A DNA stretch of 64,000 nucleotides from an uncultured Lachnospiraceae bacterium (GTDB lineage: Bacteria > Bacillota > Clostridia > Lachnospirales > Lachnospiraceae), in assembly GCA_910585215.1 (NCBI GenBank), contig CAJUDQ010000013.1:1-64000 (forward strand), given 5' to 3'. Positions within the stretch are counted from its first letter, which is position 1, and every line of letters starts with the position of its first letter. The position numbers and the translations under genes are program-made. The notes under the pieces were generated by a model. It was not told the DNA's origin. It worked only from the letters and a program-made list of their open reading frames with translations, and ran no database searches. Shown in pieces: positions 42,852 through 51,966 of the stretch.

Positions 42852-43117
42852 TAGATATACTCTCCAAAGCTACTCCAAAGTCGCTCCATAAAGCTGACAA
42901 TATTGTTTAAAATATAGGAACCAAAAATCAGCAATCCGATAAAAATCGTTACGATTTTTGGAACAAAAGTAAGAGTCTGTTCCTGTATAGATGTAACTGT
43001 CTGAAAAATACTGATAATTAATCCTACCACCATAGATAAAAGTAATAGAGGAGCCGCTGTTATTATTATTGTCCATAATGCATCACTTGCGATATTCAAT
43101 ACTGCCTCTACTGTCAT
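42851..43117 (-). CDS. fliQ: Flagellar export gate protein FliQ
   Basis: An 88-aa protein with two membrane segments and the conserved loop SIFQTVTSIQEQTLTFVPKI. Four copies join FliP and FliR in the gate. Overlaps the fliR start by one base. Confidence 0.96.
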   Translation of the reverse strand: MTVEAVLNIASDALWTIIITAAPLLLLSMVVGLIISIFQTVTSIQEQTLTFVPKIVTIFIGLLIFGSYILNNIVSFMERLWSSFGEYI

Positions 43118-43136
43118 AATAACTTCCTCCTCTATT

Positions 43137-43955
43137 CTATACTTTAATTGTTTCTAATAAATTTACAATAATAAGATTCCATCCGTCCGCCAATACAAAA
43201 AGAAGTATTTTAAATGGCATTGAAATTGTGGTAGGCGGCAGCATCATCATACCCATTGACATAAGCGTAGATGCCACTACCATATCAATCACTATAAACG
43301 GAATATAAATCAGAAATCCTATCCAAAACGCTACTTTTAATTCATTAAGGATAAATGCAGGAATAACTACATATATAGGTACATCATCAATACTTTCCAC
43401 TTCTGTTATTCCTGCAATCTGGCACATTTTATCCAAATCTCCCTTATCGCTGATATTTTTCAGCATAAATTCTCTCAGAGGAGCAACCGCTTCCTGTACT
43501 GCCTCTTCACGGGTAATTTCCTCATTGCTCAACGGCACATATGCCTTTTCATAAATTTGATTGAAAACAGGCGCCATAATAAAAATTGTTAAGAGTAATG
43601 AAATACCGATTAAGACCTGATTGGGTGGAGCAGACTGTGTATTTATCGCTGCTCTGGTAAAATGCATGACAATAAGTACTCTGGTAAATGATGTGACCAT
43701 AATCAAAATAGAAGGACACAATGCCAATATTGTGAGTACAATCACTATCTGTAATGCCCCGCTTAAACTTCCTGCCTTACCATTGGCAGAGATATCAATT
43801 CCAAAAAGAGAATCTCTGCCTCCGTCTGTACCTAAACCACTTTCTGTCTGATTTTCTGCTGCTTCTGTTGCATATACATTTTCAAAAGACGGTATAGAAA
43901 AACAAAAAACAAGAAACAATAACAAAACAATTTTAATTATTCTTTTTTTTCTCAT
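43137..43955 (-). CDS. fliP: Flagellar export gate protein FliP
   Basis: About 272 aa from ATG; a TTG two codons earlier is an alternative. A signal peptide (about 8-30) precedes the membrane core. The family patterns ILIMVTSFTRVLIVMHF, APPNQVLIGISLLL and MVVASTLMSMGMMMLPP are all present. Five copies form the export pore. 10 nt after the fliO stop. Confidence 0.96.
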   Translation of the reverse strand: MRKKRIIKIVLLLFLVFCFSIPSFENVYATEAAENQTESGLGTDGGRDSLFGIDISANGKAGSLSGALQIVIVLTILALCPSILIMVTSFTRVLIVMHFTRAAINTQSAPPNQVLIGISLLLTIFIMAPVFNQIYEKAYVPLSNEEITREEAVQEAVAPLREFMLKNISDKGDLDKMCQIAGITEVESIDDVPIYVVIPAFILNELKVAFWIGFLIYIPFIVIDMVVASTLMSMGMMMLPPTTISMPFKILLFVLADGWNLIIVNLLETIKV

Positions 43956-43964
43956 ATTCAATAC

Positions 43965-44339
43965 CTATTCTTTATCCTGCTGATGTTTTCGATTTTTCAA
44001 CTTTTCAAAAATCTGAGCAAAACTTTCATTTACATTAGCAGGAGTATTTTCCGGCAAATTAATATCGTCTTCTTCCAGAATATCAATTTTATCCATTCTA
44101 TCCTTTGAAACTGACAATATATAATACTTTTTACCAATACGCACAATCTCAAGGTACTTATTATTAGTAATCCGGTGTATTTCAATCACTTCAATATTTC
44201 CCTTGCCTATTTTATTTTTCTGAAAATTTCCAATCCATACCGTTGCAATATAACAGATGATTACAACAAAAATAAACATAAACAAGGTAACAATCAGTCT
44301 GAAAAAACTTTCAAACCCCGCTGCTAATATACCATTCAT
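43965..44339 (-). CDS. fliO: Flagellar protein FliO
   Basis: A 124-aa protein with one N-terminal membrane segment (about 10-34) and a small cytoplasmic beta domain (VIEIHRITNNKYLEIVRIGKK split over two strands). The family is weakly conserved; position before fliP and the layout identify it. FliO helps FliP assemble. Starts near the cheY stop with two bases between. Confidence 0.88.
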   Translation of the reverse strand: MNGILAAGFESFFRLIVTLFMFIFVVIICYIATVWIGNFQKNKIGKGNIEVIEIHRITNNKYLEIVRIGKKYYILSVSKDRMDKIDILEEDDINLPENTPANVNESFAQIFEKLKNRKHQQDKE

Positions 44340-44341
44340 TA

Positions 44342-44704
44342 TCAGCCTACTGCTTTCTTGACTGCCTCAAGAACTCTGTCTGCCTGAAATGGCTTTACAA
44401 TAAAATCCTTTGCACCAGACTGAATGGATTCAATAACCATTGCCTGCTGTCCCATTGCAGAACACATAATTACCATAGCACCCGGGTCCTGCTCCTTAAT
44501 CTTTTTCAGCGCCTGTATACCATCCATCTCAGGCATGGTAATATCCATCATTACCAAATCCGGCTTTGTCTCGGCATACTTCTCAACAGCCATTTTACCG
44601 TTTTCTGCCTCACCCGCAATATTATAACCATTTTTTGTTAAGATGTCCTTTATCATCATTCGCATAAATGCAGCATCATCACAAATTAAAATATTCTTTG
44701 CCAT
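44342..44704 (-). CDS. cheY: Chemotaxis response regulator CheY
   Basis: A 120-aa receiver domain with Asp9-Asp10, phosphorylation Asp54 (VMMDITMP), the switch Ser in MCSAMGQQ and Lys in FIVKPF. Phosphorylated by CheA, it binds FliM and FliY to set motor rotation. It lies between fliY and fliO as in B. subtilis. Confidence 0.96.
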   Translation of the reverse strand: MAKNILICDDAAFMRMMIKDILTKNGYNIAGEAENGKMAVEKYAETKPDLVMMDITMPEMDGIQALKKIKEQDPGAMVIMCSAMGQQAMVIESIQSGAKDFIVKPFQADRVLEAVKKAVG

Positions 44705-44745
44705 ATTATTTCTCTCCTATTCAATATATTAATATTATACCATTT

Positions 44746-46053
44746 TTATCTTATAATTTCGGTAACTCTTACACCAAAGCTTTCCTCGATTACAACTACC
44801 TCACCCTTCGCAACATACTTGTTATTTACAAGTACGTCTACAGGCTCGCCTGCAATCTTATTCAGTTCGATAATCGTGCCGGGTGAAAATTCCAGAATAT
44901 CCTGAATAGACTTGCTGGTTCTGCCAAGTTCTACAGTGACTTGAAGAGGTACATCCATAATCAGATTAATATTCTCTTTCTGGTTTACTGCTACAATATC
45001 TGGTGAAAACGTCTGGAACTGTGCCTGCTGAACATTAATATTCTGCATTGGCATTCCTGTCATCATCATACCCTGCGGCATGCCTTGCTGCATTGGCATT
45101 CCCTGCATCATCATACCTTGTTGCATCATACCTTGTTGCATCATACCCTGTTGCATATTCTGCATTGGCATTCCCTGCATCATGGCCTGTGATGCATCCT
45201 GCATTGGCATTCCATAATTCATATTGCCTGCCATTGGCTGCTGTTCCATGGAAGGCATATTGGATGCCGGCGGGATATCCTGAACGGTTGCTGCTGCTGA
45301 CTGCTCCGGTTCAGAGGTGGTTGATGTTTCAGATTGAGAGGAATCCCCTCCCATACCAAATCTATTACAAAGAGTTTTACATAACTCTACAGGGTACAAC
45401 TGCATAATCTCACTGTTGACCAAATCGCCAACAGTCATTTTAAAAGCAATTTTAATAAAGTTTCCCTTTAAAAAATCGCTGTAATCCTCCAATGCAAAAT
45501 CATCATTCAAATCAATCAGATTTGCTGTTGGAGGAGTGATATCTATTTTCATGTTCAACATAGAAGATAATGAGGTAGATGACGAACCCATCATCTGATT
45601 CATCGCCTCACAGATTGCACTTAAATGAAGCTCTCCAACCTCGCCTTCTATATTTGTTCCATCACCACCCATCATTAAATCGGCAATGATTTTTACATCA
45701 GTATCCTTTAATATAAAAACATTATTACCATTGATACCTTCTTTGTAAGATATCTGGATAAATACGCATGGCCGGTCATACTGGTCTACTAAATCCTGCC
45801 ATGTAGAAACCCCAACTTTTGGTGTTGTAATATCTACCTTTTGATTAACAAGAGAAGATAATGTTGTAGCCGCGGTCCCCATGCTGATATTAGAGAGCTC
45901 TCCCATAATATCTATTTCCATTGAGGTAAGTACCTCTTCCAATTCCACCGACTGCTGCTCATCGTCTGATGAGACTGCTTCAGAAGAACTGTCATCGGAA
46001 TCTATTCCATTCAGTAATGCATTTATTTCTTCTTGTGAAAGCATTCCGTCCAT
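44746..46053 (-). CDS. fliY: Flagellar switch and CheY-P phosphatase FliY
   Basis: A 435-aa protein. An N-terminal FliM-like peptide (SQEEINALL) precedes a CheC-like domain with two phosphatase helices (MGELSNISMG near 50-59; AICEAMNQMM near 146-155). A linker follows, then the FliN domain (about 355-435, VTVELGRTSKSIQDIL). The linker at 281-338 is a low-complexity Met/Gln/Gly/Pro tract with tandem QQGMM and GMPMQ units, which is unusual. It forms the C-ring with FliM and removes phosphate from CheY-P. Confidence 0.95.
   Translation of the reverse strand: MDGMLSQEEINALLNGIDSDDSSSEAVSSDDEQQSVELEEVLTSMEIDIMGELSNISMGTAATTLSSLVNQKVDITTPKVGVSTWQDLVDQYDRPCVFIQISYKEGINGNNVFILKDTDVKIIADLMMGGDGTNIEGEVGELHLSAICEAMNQMMGSSSTSLSSMLNMKIDITPPTANLIDLNDDFALEDYSDFLKGNFIKIAFKMTVGDLVNSEIMQLYPVELCKTLCNRFGMGGDSSQSETSTTSEPEQSAAATVQDIPPASNMPSMEQQPMAGNMNYGMPMQDASQAMMQGMPMQNMQQGMMQQGMMQQGMMMQGMPMQQGMPQGMMMTGMPMQNINVQQAQFQTFSPDIVAVNQKENINLIMDVPLQVTVELGRTSKSIQDILEFSPGTIIELNKIAGEPVDVLVNNKYVAKGEVVVIEESFGVRVTEIIR
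45040..45213 (-). repeat. Met/Gln-rich repeat tract in fliY
   Basis: Codes for repeated units of QQGMM and GMPMQ. The DNA shows near-tandem copies of CATCATACCTTGTTG on the plus strand. Slippage could change its length without a frameshift only in steps of three. Confidence 0.8.
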
Positions 46054-46056
46054 TTC

Positions 46057-47037
46057 CTATTCCTCCCTGATAACAGATGTGATTCTTATTGCATAATTGT
46101 CATTTGAGGAACCCGGTAACGCCATAAACTTTTTGATGTTTCCGACATACACTGTCAGCTCCTGCTCTATATCTGAATCTAATTTTATTAAATCCCCCGG
46201 CTGCAGATTCACAAATTCAGCAACAGACATTGAACTTTCGCCAAGTATCGCTTTAATCGGTATCTCTGCTTTTGAAATCAGTGTTTCAATAATACCGTCA
46301 TAATTTGTGCCATCATCTCTGCTCTGCATAGTTGAATACCAGAACTTGATATTCAGCTTATCTATTACATCCTCCAATGTTGCATATGGAAGACAAATAT
46401 TCATCAATCCTTCTACATCACCAATTTTCAGGTTGATGGTGACAATTGCCGTCATCTCCTGTGGTGAAATAATCTGGGCAAACTGCGAATTTGTTTCTAT
46501 TCTCTCCAGCCTTGGCTGTACATTTGCCACATTTTTCCATGGGTCCCTTAAAAGGTCCACACATACATTTAACACTCTTTCAACAATTGTTAATTCAATC
46601 TCGGAAAATTCTCTTTTTTTCTCCAGTGCAACGCCTTCGCCGCCTAGCAGTCTGTCAATAATGCAATATCCCAAGTTTGTTGCAAGTTCTACCAAAATGT
46701 TTCCCGGTAATGGTGAAAAATTAACCAAGCCCAAAAGAACCGGATTTGACAATGAATTGGAAAACTCCGAATAAGTAACAGCTTCCGCATTCATCACATC
46801 CACCTGTACGCTTTTTCTTAAATATGCAGGAAGATTCGTGTAGAGCAGTCTTCCATAGTGTTCAAATATACTCTCCAATGTTCTGAGGTGCTCCTTTGAA
46901 AACTTTGACGGTCTGCTGAAATCATAAACCTTTACATCAACCGTATCTTCATCTTTTAACGCCTCTGTGTCCAGCTCTCCTGTGCTGTACGCATTGAGTA
47001 ATTTGTCAATCTCGTCCTGCGATAATATCTCGCTCAC
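46057..47037 (-). CDS. fliM: Flagellar motor switch protein FliM
   Basis: A 326-aa protein. The N-terminal CheY-binding helix LSQDEIDKLLNAY is followed by the FliM middle domain and the SpoA C-domain. It starts with GTG after GGAGGTGAAATTCT. Stop is 3 nt before the fliY start. Complete. Confidence 0.96.
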   Translation of the reverse strand: MSEILSQDEIDKLLNAYSTGELDTEALKDEDTVDVKVYDFSRPSKFSKEHLRTLESIFEHYGRLLYTNLPAYLRKSVQVDVMNAEAVTYSEFSNSLSNPVLLGLVNFSPLPGNILVELATNLGYCIIDRLLGGEGVALEKKREFSEIELTIVERVLNVCVDLLRDPWKNVANVQPRLERIETNSQFAQIISPQEMTAIVTINLKIGDVEGLMNICLPYATLEDVIDKLNIKFWYSTMQSRDDGTNYDGIIETLISKAEIPIKAILGESSMSVAEFVNLQPGDLIKLDSDIEQELTVYVGNIKKFMALPGSSNDNYAIRITSVIREE

Positions 47038-47059
47038 AGAATTTCACCTCCATCTCATC

Positions 47060-47578
47060 TTATTGAGTCATGAAATCACCAAATCCAACACTGTAAATAA
47101 ATGTAGAATTGTTATACATTTCCCGAAGAATCTCTTTGATTTCTTCGAGAATTGGTTCCTTATTATTGATTGCTTCTGTCTCTGTATATTTGCTTACAAT
47201 ACTGGAAATCTTGGTTCTCATAAGCTCCTCATAATCGGGAAGCATTTTCTTATATTTTTCATAGTCCTCATTCGATGTATCCAGCGTCAGTGTCAGTTTA
47301 AAAACTGCTACATGATTTTTTCCGTCGCTGCCCGGATTCAGCTCTACCGTAAATTTATCTGTAAATGTAAATACATCTGTATTGTCTATACTAATTTTAC
47401 CATCCTCTGTATGCTGCTTCTGGCCTTCTTTTTCCAAATCTATGGCTTCCGCAACTTTTCCCACCATTGCATTGGAGCTTTTCATGGCAGGAACTACTGC
47501 AAATCCTATTATAGCTGTTAAAACAAGATTTGTCACTATTAAAACCAATAAAATTATATTAAATAATCCTTTTTTCAT
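47060..47578 (-). CDS. fliL: Flagellar basal body protein FliL
   Basis: A 172-aa protein with one N-terminal membrane segment (about 5-30) and a periplasm-side domain ending in the conserved pattern RTKISSIVSKYTETE and FGDFMTQ. FliL supports stators next to the motor. It lies between motB and fliM. Confidence 0.92.
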   Translation of the reverse strand: MKKGLFNIILLVLIVTNLVLTAIIGFAVVPAMKSSNAMVGKVAEAIDLEKEGQKQHTEDGKISIDNTDVFTFTDKFTVELNPGSDGKNHVAVFKLTLTLDTSNEDYEKYKKMLPDYEELMRTKISSIVSKYTETEAINNKEPILEEIKEILREMYNNSTFIYSVGFGDFMTQ

Positions 47579-47633
47579 AATTTAGCTGATACCTCCATGT
47601 GATATATTGGGACTTTTTCTCCTATACAGTTTG

Positions 47634-48461
47634 TCAGAGAACTCCTGACGAATTAAATTCATTAAAAATTTTAATCTCCACTCGTCTGTTTTGTGCTCTT
47701 CCTTCCGCTGTATCATTCGATGCAATCGGAGATGCCTCACCACGTCCCATACATCCCATGGTAGCAACATCCATTCCTTTATTGTCCTTTAAATATGTAT
47801 ATACTGAATATGCCCTTCCCTGTGAAAGTTCCATATTATCTGAATATTTTGGATTGCTTGATGACTGTGGCACAGAATCGGTATGTCCAATAATCTGTAT
47901 GTCACTGCCATTATAATTTAAAAGTATATCTCCTATTTTGCTGATAAAATCATAAGAGGTCGACTTTATCGCTGCGCTTCCTGAATCGAACAGCAATGAG
48001 CCGTTCAATGTAAGCATTACATACTGTGCTTCCACCTGCAGTTCCACATCTTTGCTGTCTATTCCGCTTGCTTTCATTTGTGATTCTATCTCTTCCGCCA
48101 TTTCTTCGGAAGCCTCTATCATTTCCTGTTTCTTTTGTTCCTCAAACTCCTCTACATTTTCTGCATTTTCCTGATTCATGGCATCCTGTTCAGCACCCAT
48201 TGCCTGAAAAAAATCATTCAATTCTATCAGCTGACTCACACCGCTGGATATTAACGCACCATCCGTAAAAGAAGAACCGCCTCCATCAAAAATACTAAAT
48301 GTACTCTGTATGGACCTAACGACCTCTTCAAACTTCGCTTCATCAATTGATGACATGGCAAACAGCATAACGAAAAAGCAAAGCAGCAAATTCATCAAAT
48401 CACTGAAGGTCGCCATCCACGGTGCCAGACCGCCACCTTCTTCTTTCTTCTTTCTGGCCAA
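47634..48461 (-). CDS. motB: Flagellar stator protein MotB
   Basis: A 275-aa protein that starts with TTG, 6 nt after GGTGA, a site that also covers the motA stop. The single membrane segment has the ion-binding Asp in TFSDLMNLLLCFFVML. A plug and coil region follow, then the OmpA-like peptidoglycan domain (IIGHTDSVPQ, NMELSQGRAYSVYTYL). It anchors the stator. The ion used cannot be read safely from the sequence. Confidence 0.95.
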   Translation of the reverse strand: MARKKKEEGGGLAPWMATFSDLMNLLLCFFVMLFAMSSIDEAKFEEVVRSIQSTFSIFDGGGSSFTDGALISSGVSQLIELNDFFQAMGAEQDAMNQENAENVEEFEEQKKQEMIEASEEMAEEIESQMKASGIDSKDVELQVEAQYVMLTLNGSLLFDSGSAAIKSTSYDFISKIGDILLNYNGSDIQIIGHTDSVPQSSSNPKYSDNMELSQGRAYSVYTYLKDNKGMDVATMGCMGRGEASPIASNDTAEGRAQNRRVEIKIFNEFNSSGVL

Positions 48462-48463
48462 AA

Positions 48464-49258
48464 CTATTCACCGCCTTCATTTTCCTCATTCATGCCCTCT
48501 CTCACACTAGGAGCCAGGAATGATTTTAATTTTTCCTCAATAACTCTTGGATTTTCTCCTGCCTGTATGGACAAAAGTCCTTCTATCATAATTGATTTTA
48601 ACATAATCTCTTGTTCATTATTTACTTTCAGTTTATCTGCTACCGGAGTTGCAATCCAGTTTGCAATCAGTGAACCATATAAAGTGGTAAGCAACGCAAC
48701 CGCCATAGCAGGACCGATTACAGAAGGGTCACTCATATCATTCAGCATGTTTACAAGTCCAATCAGGGTACCAATCATACCCCATGCAGGTCCCATGGAT
48801 GCCCACTGTCCCCATACTTTAATTACTTTTTCATGTCTGGAATCCATACAATCCAGCTCTGTTTCCATAATCCCCTTTACCAGCTCAGGGTCAGTACCAT
48901 CTACAATAAGAAGAATTCCTTTTTTCATAAAAGGGTCTTCTATTTCCTGTGCTGCCTCTTCCAAAGCAAGGAGACCTTCCTTTCTCGCTACATTAGATAA
49001 ATCAATAATCTGTTTAATGGCATTTTCAAGATTCGCATTGGACGTCTTGAAAGCTAAAGTAATACATTTTAAGCCATTGATAAATTCATTCAGCGTATTG
49101 GAAGTAAGTACACTGGCAAGAGAACCTCCAAGCGTAATCAATACAGACGGAGCATTCATAAATCCTCCGATAATGGAAAAATCCATTGTATCTACTACTA
49201 TACCGAATATACAAAGTACAGCTCCCGCTATAACACCTATAAGTGACGCTAAATCCAT
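48464..49258 (-). CDS. motA: Flagellar stator protein MotA
   Basis: A 264-aa protein with four membrane segments, the cytoplasmic loop with conserved Arg and Glu (EMEL/ERHEKV-like ETELDCMDSRHEKVI) and the proline pair region GPAWGMIGTLIGLV. Two nt separate its stop from the motB start. It has a promoter of its own within the operon, in the gap behind flgE. Confidence 0.95.
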   Translation of the reverse strand: MDLASLIGVIAGAVLCIFGIVVDTMDFSIIGGFMNAPSVLITLGGSLASVLTSNTLNEFINGLKCITLAFKTSNANLENAIKQIIDLSNVARKEGLLALEEAAQEIEDPFMKKGILLIVDGTDPELVKGIMETELDCMDSRHEKVIKVWGQWASMGPAWGMIGTLIGLVNMLNDMSDPSVIGPAMAVALLTTLYGSLIANWIATPVADKLKVNNEQEIMLKSIMIEGLLSIQAGENPRVIEEKLKSFLAPSVREGMNEENEGGE

Positions 49259-49323
49259 TTTCTTTCACCTTCTTCTTTACCTTTGGAGACTATGGAATCA
49301 CATAGTTCTCTCGTCATAAAACT

Positions 49324-49352
49324 ATTCTACCACACTTTAACGTTTTTACCAA
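49324..49352 (-). promoter_or_regulatory. Internal sigma-A-type promoter before motA
   Basis: On the minus strand TTGGTA, 17-base spacer, TAGAAT, in the 207-base gap between flgE and motA. It could give extra transcription of motAB and everything downstream. Confidence 0.6.
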
Positions 49353-49465
49353 CATAAAAATCAAATTTTTTTGTTTTTTTTACATTATCAAACAAAAAGA
49401 ACCTACACATATAGAAAAACAGCCTTTTATATGCATAAATCCTTTTTGCTCAATAAATGATATGC

Positions 49466-50794
49466 TTATCGCTTCAAGCTTAACAATTCTTCTATCATGG
49501 AATCTGAAACTGTAATAACTCTTGAGTTCGCCTGAAATCCTCTCTGGGTAACAATCATATCAACAAATTCGCCTGCAAGGTCCACATTTGACATTTCTAC
49601 CACACCGCCAGATATGCTTTCGCCTGCTGCATCAATCGTCTGAAGTGTCAAATCGCCTGAATTTAACGTTTCACCGAAAAGATTGTCACCAAGCTTTTCA
49701 AGACCTGCCGCATTGGAAAACTTTGCTGTAACGAGCTGACCAATTGTAACGGTATCACCATTGGAATAAGATGCTACAATACTTCCATTGTCAGACACAC
49801 CAAGCGAAATCATTTTACCAACGGCCTTTCCTTCTCCCTCATGAGTACCTAATGCACCTGGATTTGCAGCCATGCTTGTTTTTGCACCAAAGCTGGTCAT
49901 AGTAGAAAAATCTACATTAATAGGAAGCTGGAAGGAATCCAGAGCTGCTCCTCCTGCATCTGTAAAGGTCAATTCAAAGCTGGCCGGATCGCTGACAATA
50001 TGTCCTGTAGTTGGGTCAAATTCTATTGTAACACTGTCAGCACCATTAAACTGTGCAGTCACATCTTCTGTAGCCTCTGTGCCAATCATGACCTTTGCAG
50101 GAGTTAACGTATATTGATTTGGATTGTCTGCAACTGGTGTTGCATTAATCTGTACTCCATACTTATTTCCAAGACTGTCAAAAAGGAAAAGATTACAGCT
50201 TTTATAACCTGCCTTGCCTGCTGCAAAATCCTCATCCTGAGGATTGATATTACCAGCCATATTTACTTCTGTGGTCTGTGCAGGGTCGGTGGTATCATAA
50301 GTTCCATATATGGAAATTGGTCTTAATTCATCCTGCTGAAGATAATAATCTCCTTCTTCATTTCTTGCTGCGGTATAACCCATTACATAATTTCCGCTTC
50401 CTGTTACAAGATTACCATTTCCGTCTGTTGTAAAGTTTCCGGCCTTGGTATAATAATTTGCACCATCTTTCTGTATTACAAAAAAGCTGTCACCATTTAT
50501 CATCATATCCAGAGCATTTCCTGTTGACTGAGAACCGCCTCTGTCTGTAATATTAATCGATATCTGACTTACACTTGCTCCAAGTCCTACCTGTTTTGCA
50601 TTGGAACCGCCTTTTGTTCCATCAGTACTTGCTCCACTGGCAATCTGAGTCGTCTGATAAAAAAGGTCGCTGAAAGATACTTTCTGTGCCTTATATCCAA
50701 CAGTATTTACATTTGAAATGTTATTGCCGATTACATCCATTCTTGTCTGGTGTATATTAAGACCTGAAACACCAGAGTATAATGATCTCATCAT
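49466..50794 (-). CDS. flgE: Flagellar hook protein FlgE
   Basis: A 442-aa protein. The N-terminal rod/hook motif MMRSLYSGVSGLNIHQTRMD (first 20), GNNISNVNTVGYK, and the C-terminal SNVDLAGEFVDMIVTQRGFQ with the axial coiled coil are complete. It polymerises into the hook. No flbD-like gene follows it before motA, unlike many Clostridia. Confidence 0.96.
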   Translation of the reverse strand: MMRSLYSGVSGLNIHQTRMDVIGNNISNVNTVGYKAQKVSFSDLFYQTTQIASGASTDGTKGGSNAKQVGLGASVSQISINITDRGGSQSTGNALDMMINGDSFFVIQKDGANYYTKAGNFTTDGNGNLVTGSGNYVMGYTAARNEEGDYYLQQDELRPISIYGTYDTTDPAQTTEVNMAGNINPQDEDFAAGKAGYKSCNLFLFDSLGNKYGVQINATPVADNPNQYTLTPAKVMIGTEATEDVTAQFNGADSVTIEFDPTTGHIVSDPASFELTFTDAGGAALDSFQLPINVDFSTMTSFGAKTSMAANPGALGTHEGEGKAVGKMISLGVSDNGSIVASYSNGDTVTIGQLVTAKFSNAAGLEKLGDNLFGETLNSGDLTLQTIDAAGESISGGVVEMSNVDLAGEFVDMIVTQRGFQANSRVITVSDSMIEELLSLKR

Positions 50795-50888
50795 AATAAA
50801 ATAACCTCCTGTTTTTATTGATAATCAATACAGGCGCCGGCCGCCCTCCTCCGTCATTCAGAGGGCTTTTGCCTCCAAACTGGTCCGG

Positions 50889-51290
50889 CTATATAATTAC
50901 GGCGCCGTCAATATTTGTATAAATTTGTTCCTTATTGTCTGCATGGTCCATCGCTGTTATCACTGTCTTATTTCTTATATTGATAATAAAGGATAAATCA
51001 TCCATAATAACCAGCGATTCACGAATTCCCTTTTCATCTGCTTTCCTTGCGCCTTCTGCAAGCCTGCCAAGCTGGTCTTCTGTCAAAGAAATATTTCTGT
51101 CTGCCAGTCTTTCATCTGCATGCTTTGAAAATTTAAGGGATTGTATTTCACTGTCCAATCCGGTTTTTTGACTCAGGATATCCTCAAAAGTCCGGGATTC
51201 TCCCTTTTTGGCTCTGGAAGCAGTCCCATTATTTTTTAAATAGGTTTCCTGTATCTGCCGGATAGAAGTATAATTATTATTCACATTCAT
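50889..51290 (-). CDS. Flagellar operon protein, TIGR02530 type
   Basis: About 133 aa from the ATG after GGAGAAAAGT; a start seven codons earlier is less likely. The family core LKFSKHADERLADRNI, LGRLAEGARKADEKGI and DDLSFIINIRNKTVITAMD is clear. Members are always found between flgD and flgE and may help hook assembly. Role otherwise unknown. Confidence 0.85.
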   Translation of the reverse strand: MNVNNNYTSIRQIQETYLKNNGTASRAKKGESRTFEDILSQKTGLDSEIQSLKFSKHADERLADRNISLTEDQLGRLAEGARKADEKGIRESLVIMDDLSFIINIRNKTVITAMDHADNKEQIYTNIDGAVII

Positions 51291-51368
51291 ACTTTTCTCC
51301 GCCTTTACCAAGTTTTACTTTTGCCATCTACTGCGTTTATTACTTCGTTTTATCTGGCATTCTCCCGT

Positions 51369-51950
51369 CTATTCTGTCTTATCCGGTTTTTCTTCATCCT
51401 TATTGTCACTGTCGGATGGCTTTTCTGTCTTATCTGTATCATCGGATGGTTTATTTGTATCACTGTCTGATGGTGGCTGTGGTTTGATACTATCCAGAAT
51501 GTCAGACAGATAACCGTCATCCACTACAGAATCCAAATCTGCATAATCATACAGCTTTCCATTAATAGAGAGCTTTGCTTTGCCGTCTACAATCTGTACA
51601 AAATCTACACGTCCGCCAATGGTTGTGGTATTCTCACTGCCCAGTGATTTTCCAACTTCAATAATTACATTCTTTCCTGCCAGAGAAAATGCCTGCGTGT
51701 TACTGATTGTGGTTGCAATTGTCGCAAGGTTTGACATTTGCTCTAATGCTGAAAACTGTGCCAGCTGACTGACCATCTGTGTATTGTCCACAGGGTCAAG
51801 CGGGTCCTGATACTGCAACTGTGTTACAAGAAGCTGTAAAAAAGCATCTTTTCCAAGTTCATTTTTATTTGTGTTTTTATTTTGATAGGTTTCAGTCTTT
51901 CCTGTCTGAAGGATGCCATCCACCACATCATTTGTTACCATGTCGCCCAT
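51369..51950 (-). CDS. flgD: Hook cap protein FlgD
   Basis: A 193-aa protein. The conserved N-terminal segment LGKDAFLQLLVTQLQYQDPL and QLAQFSALEQMSNL identifies it. The C-terminal half is short, followed by a Ser/Asp/Lys-rich tail with SDSDTNKPSDD-type repeats, so the usual FlgD Ig/tudor domains are reduced. It caps the growing hook. Start ATG after ATAGGAGG. Confidence 0.93.
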   Translation of the reverse strand: MGDMVTNDVVDGILQTGKTETYQNKNTNKNELGKDAFLQLLVTQLQYQDPLDPVDNTQMVSQLAQFSALEQMSNLATIATTISNTQAFSLAGKNVIIEVGKSLGSENTTTIGGRVDFVQIVDGKAKLSINGKLYDYADLDSVVDDGYLSDILDSIKPQPPSDSDTNKPSDDTDKTEKPSDSDNKDEEKPDKTE

Positions 51951-51966
51951 ATTACCTCCTATCCGG

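Noticed and set aside
48778..48784. TACCCCA copy in motA
   Set aside because: Codes for the conserved Trp-Gly-Met of MotA and is the only exact copy I saw in 40 kb, so chance and protein constraint explain it.
48492..49319. Long plus-strand open frame (275 aa) opposite motA
   Set aside because: Antisense to a complete, conserved motA in a fixed codon phase. Its composition (Ser, Ile, Pro rich) is the usual mirror of membrane-protein codons, and no ribosome site is present.
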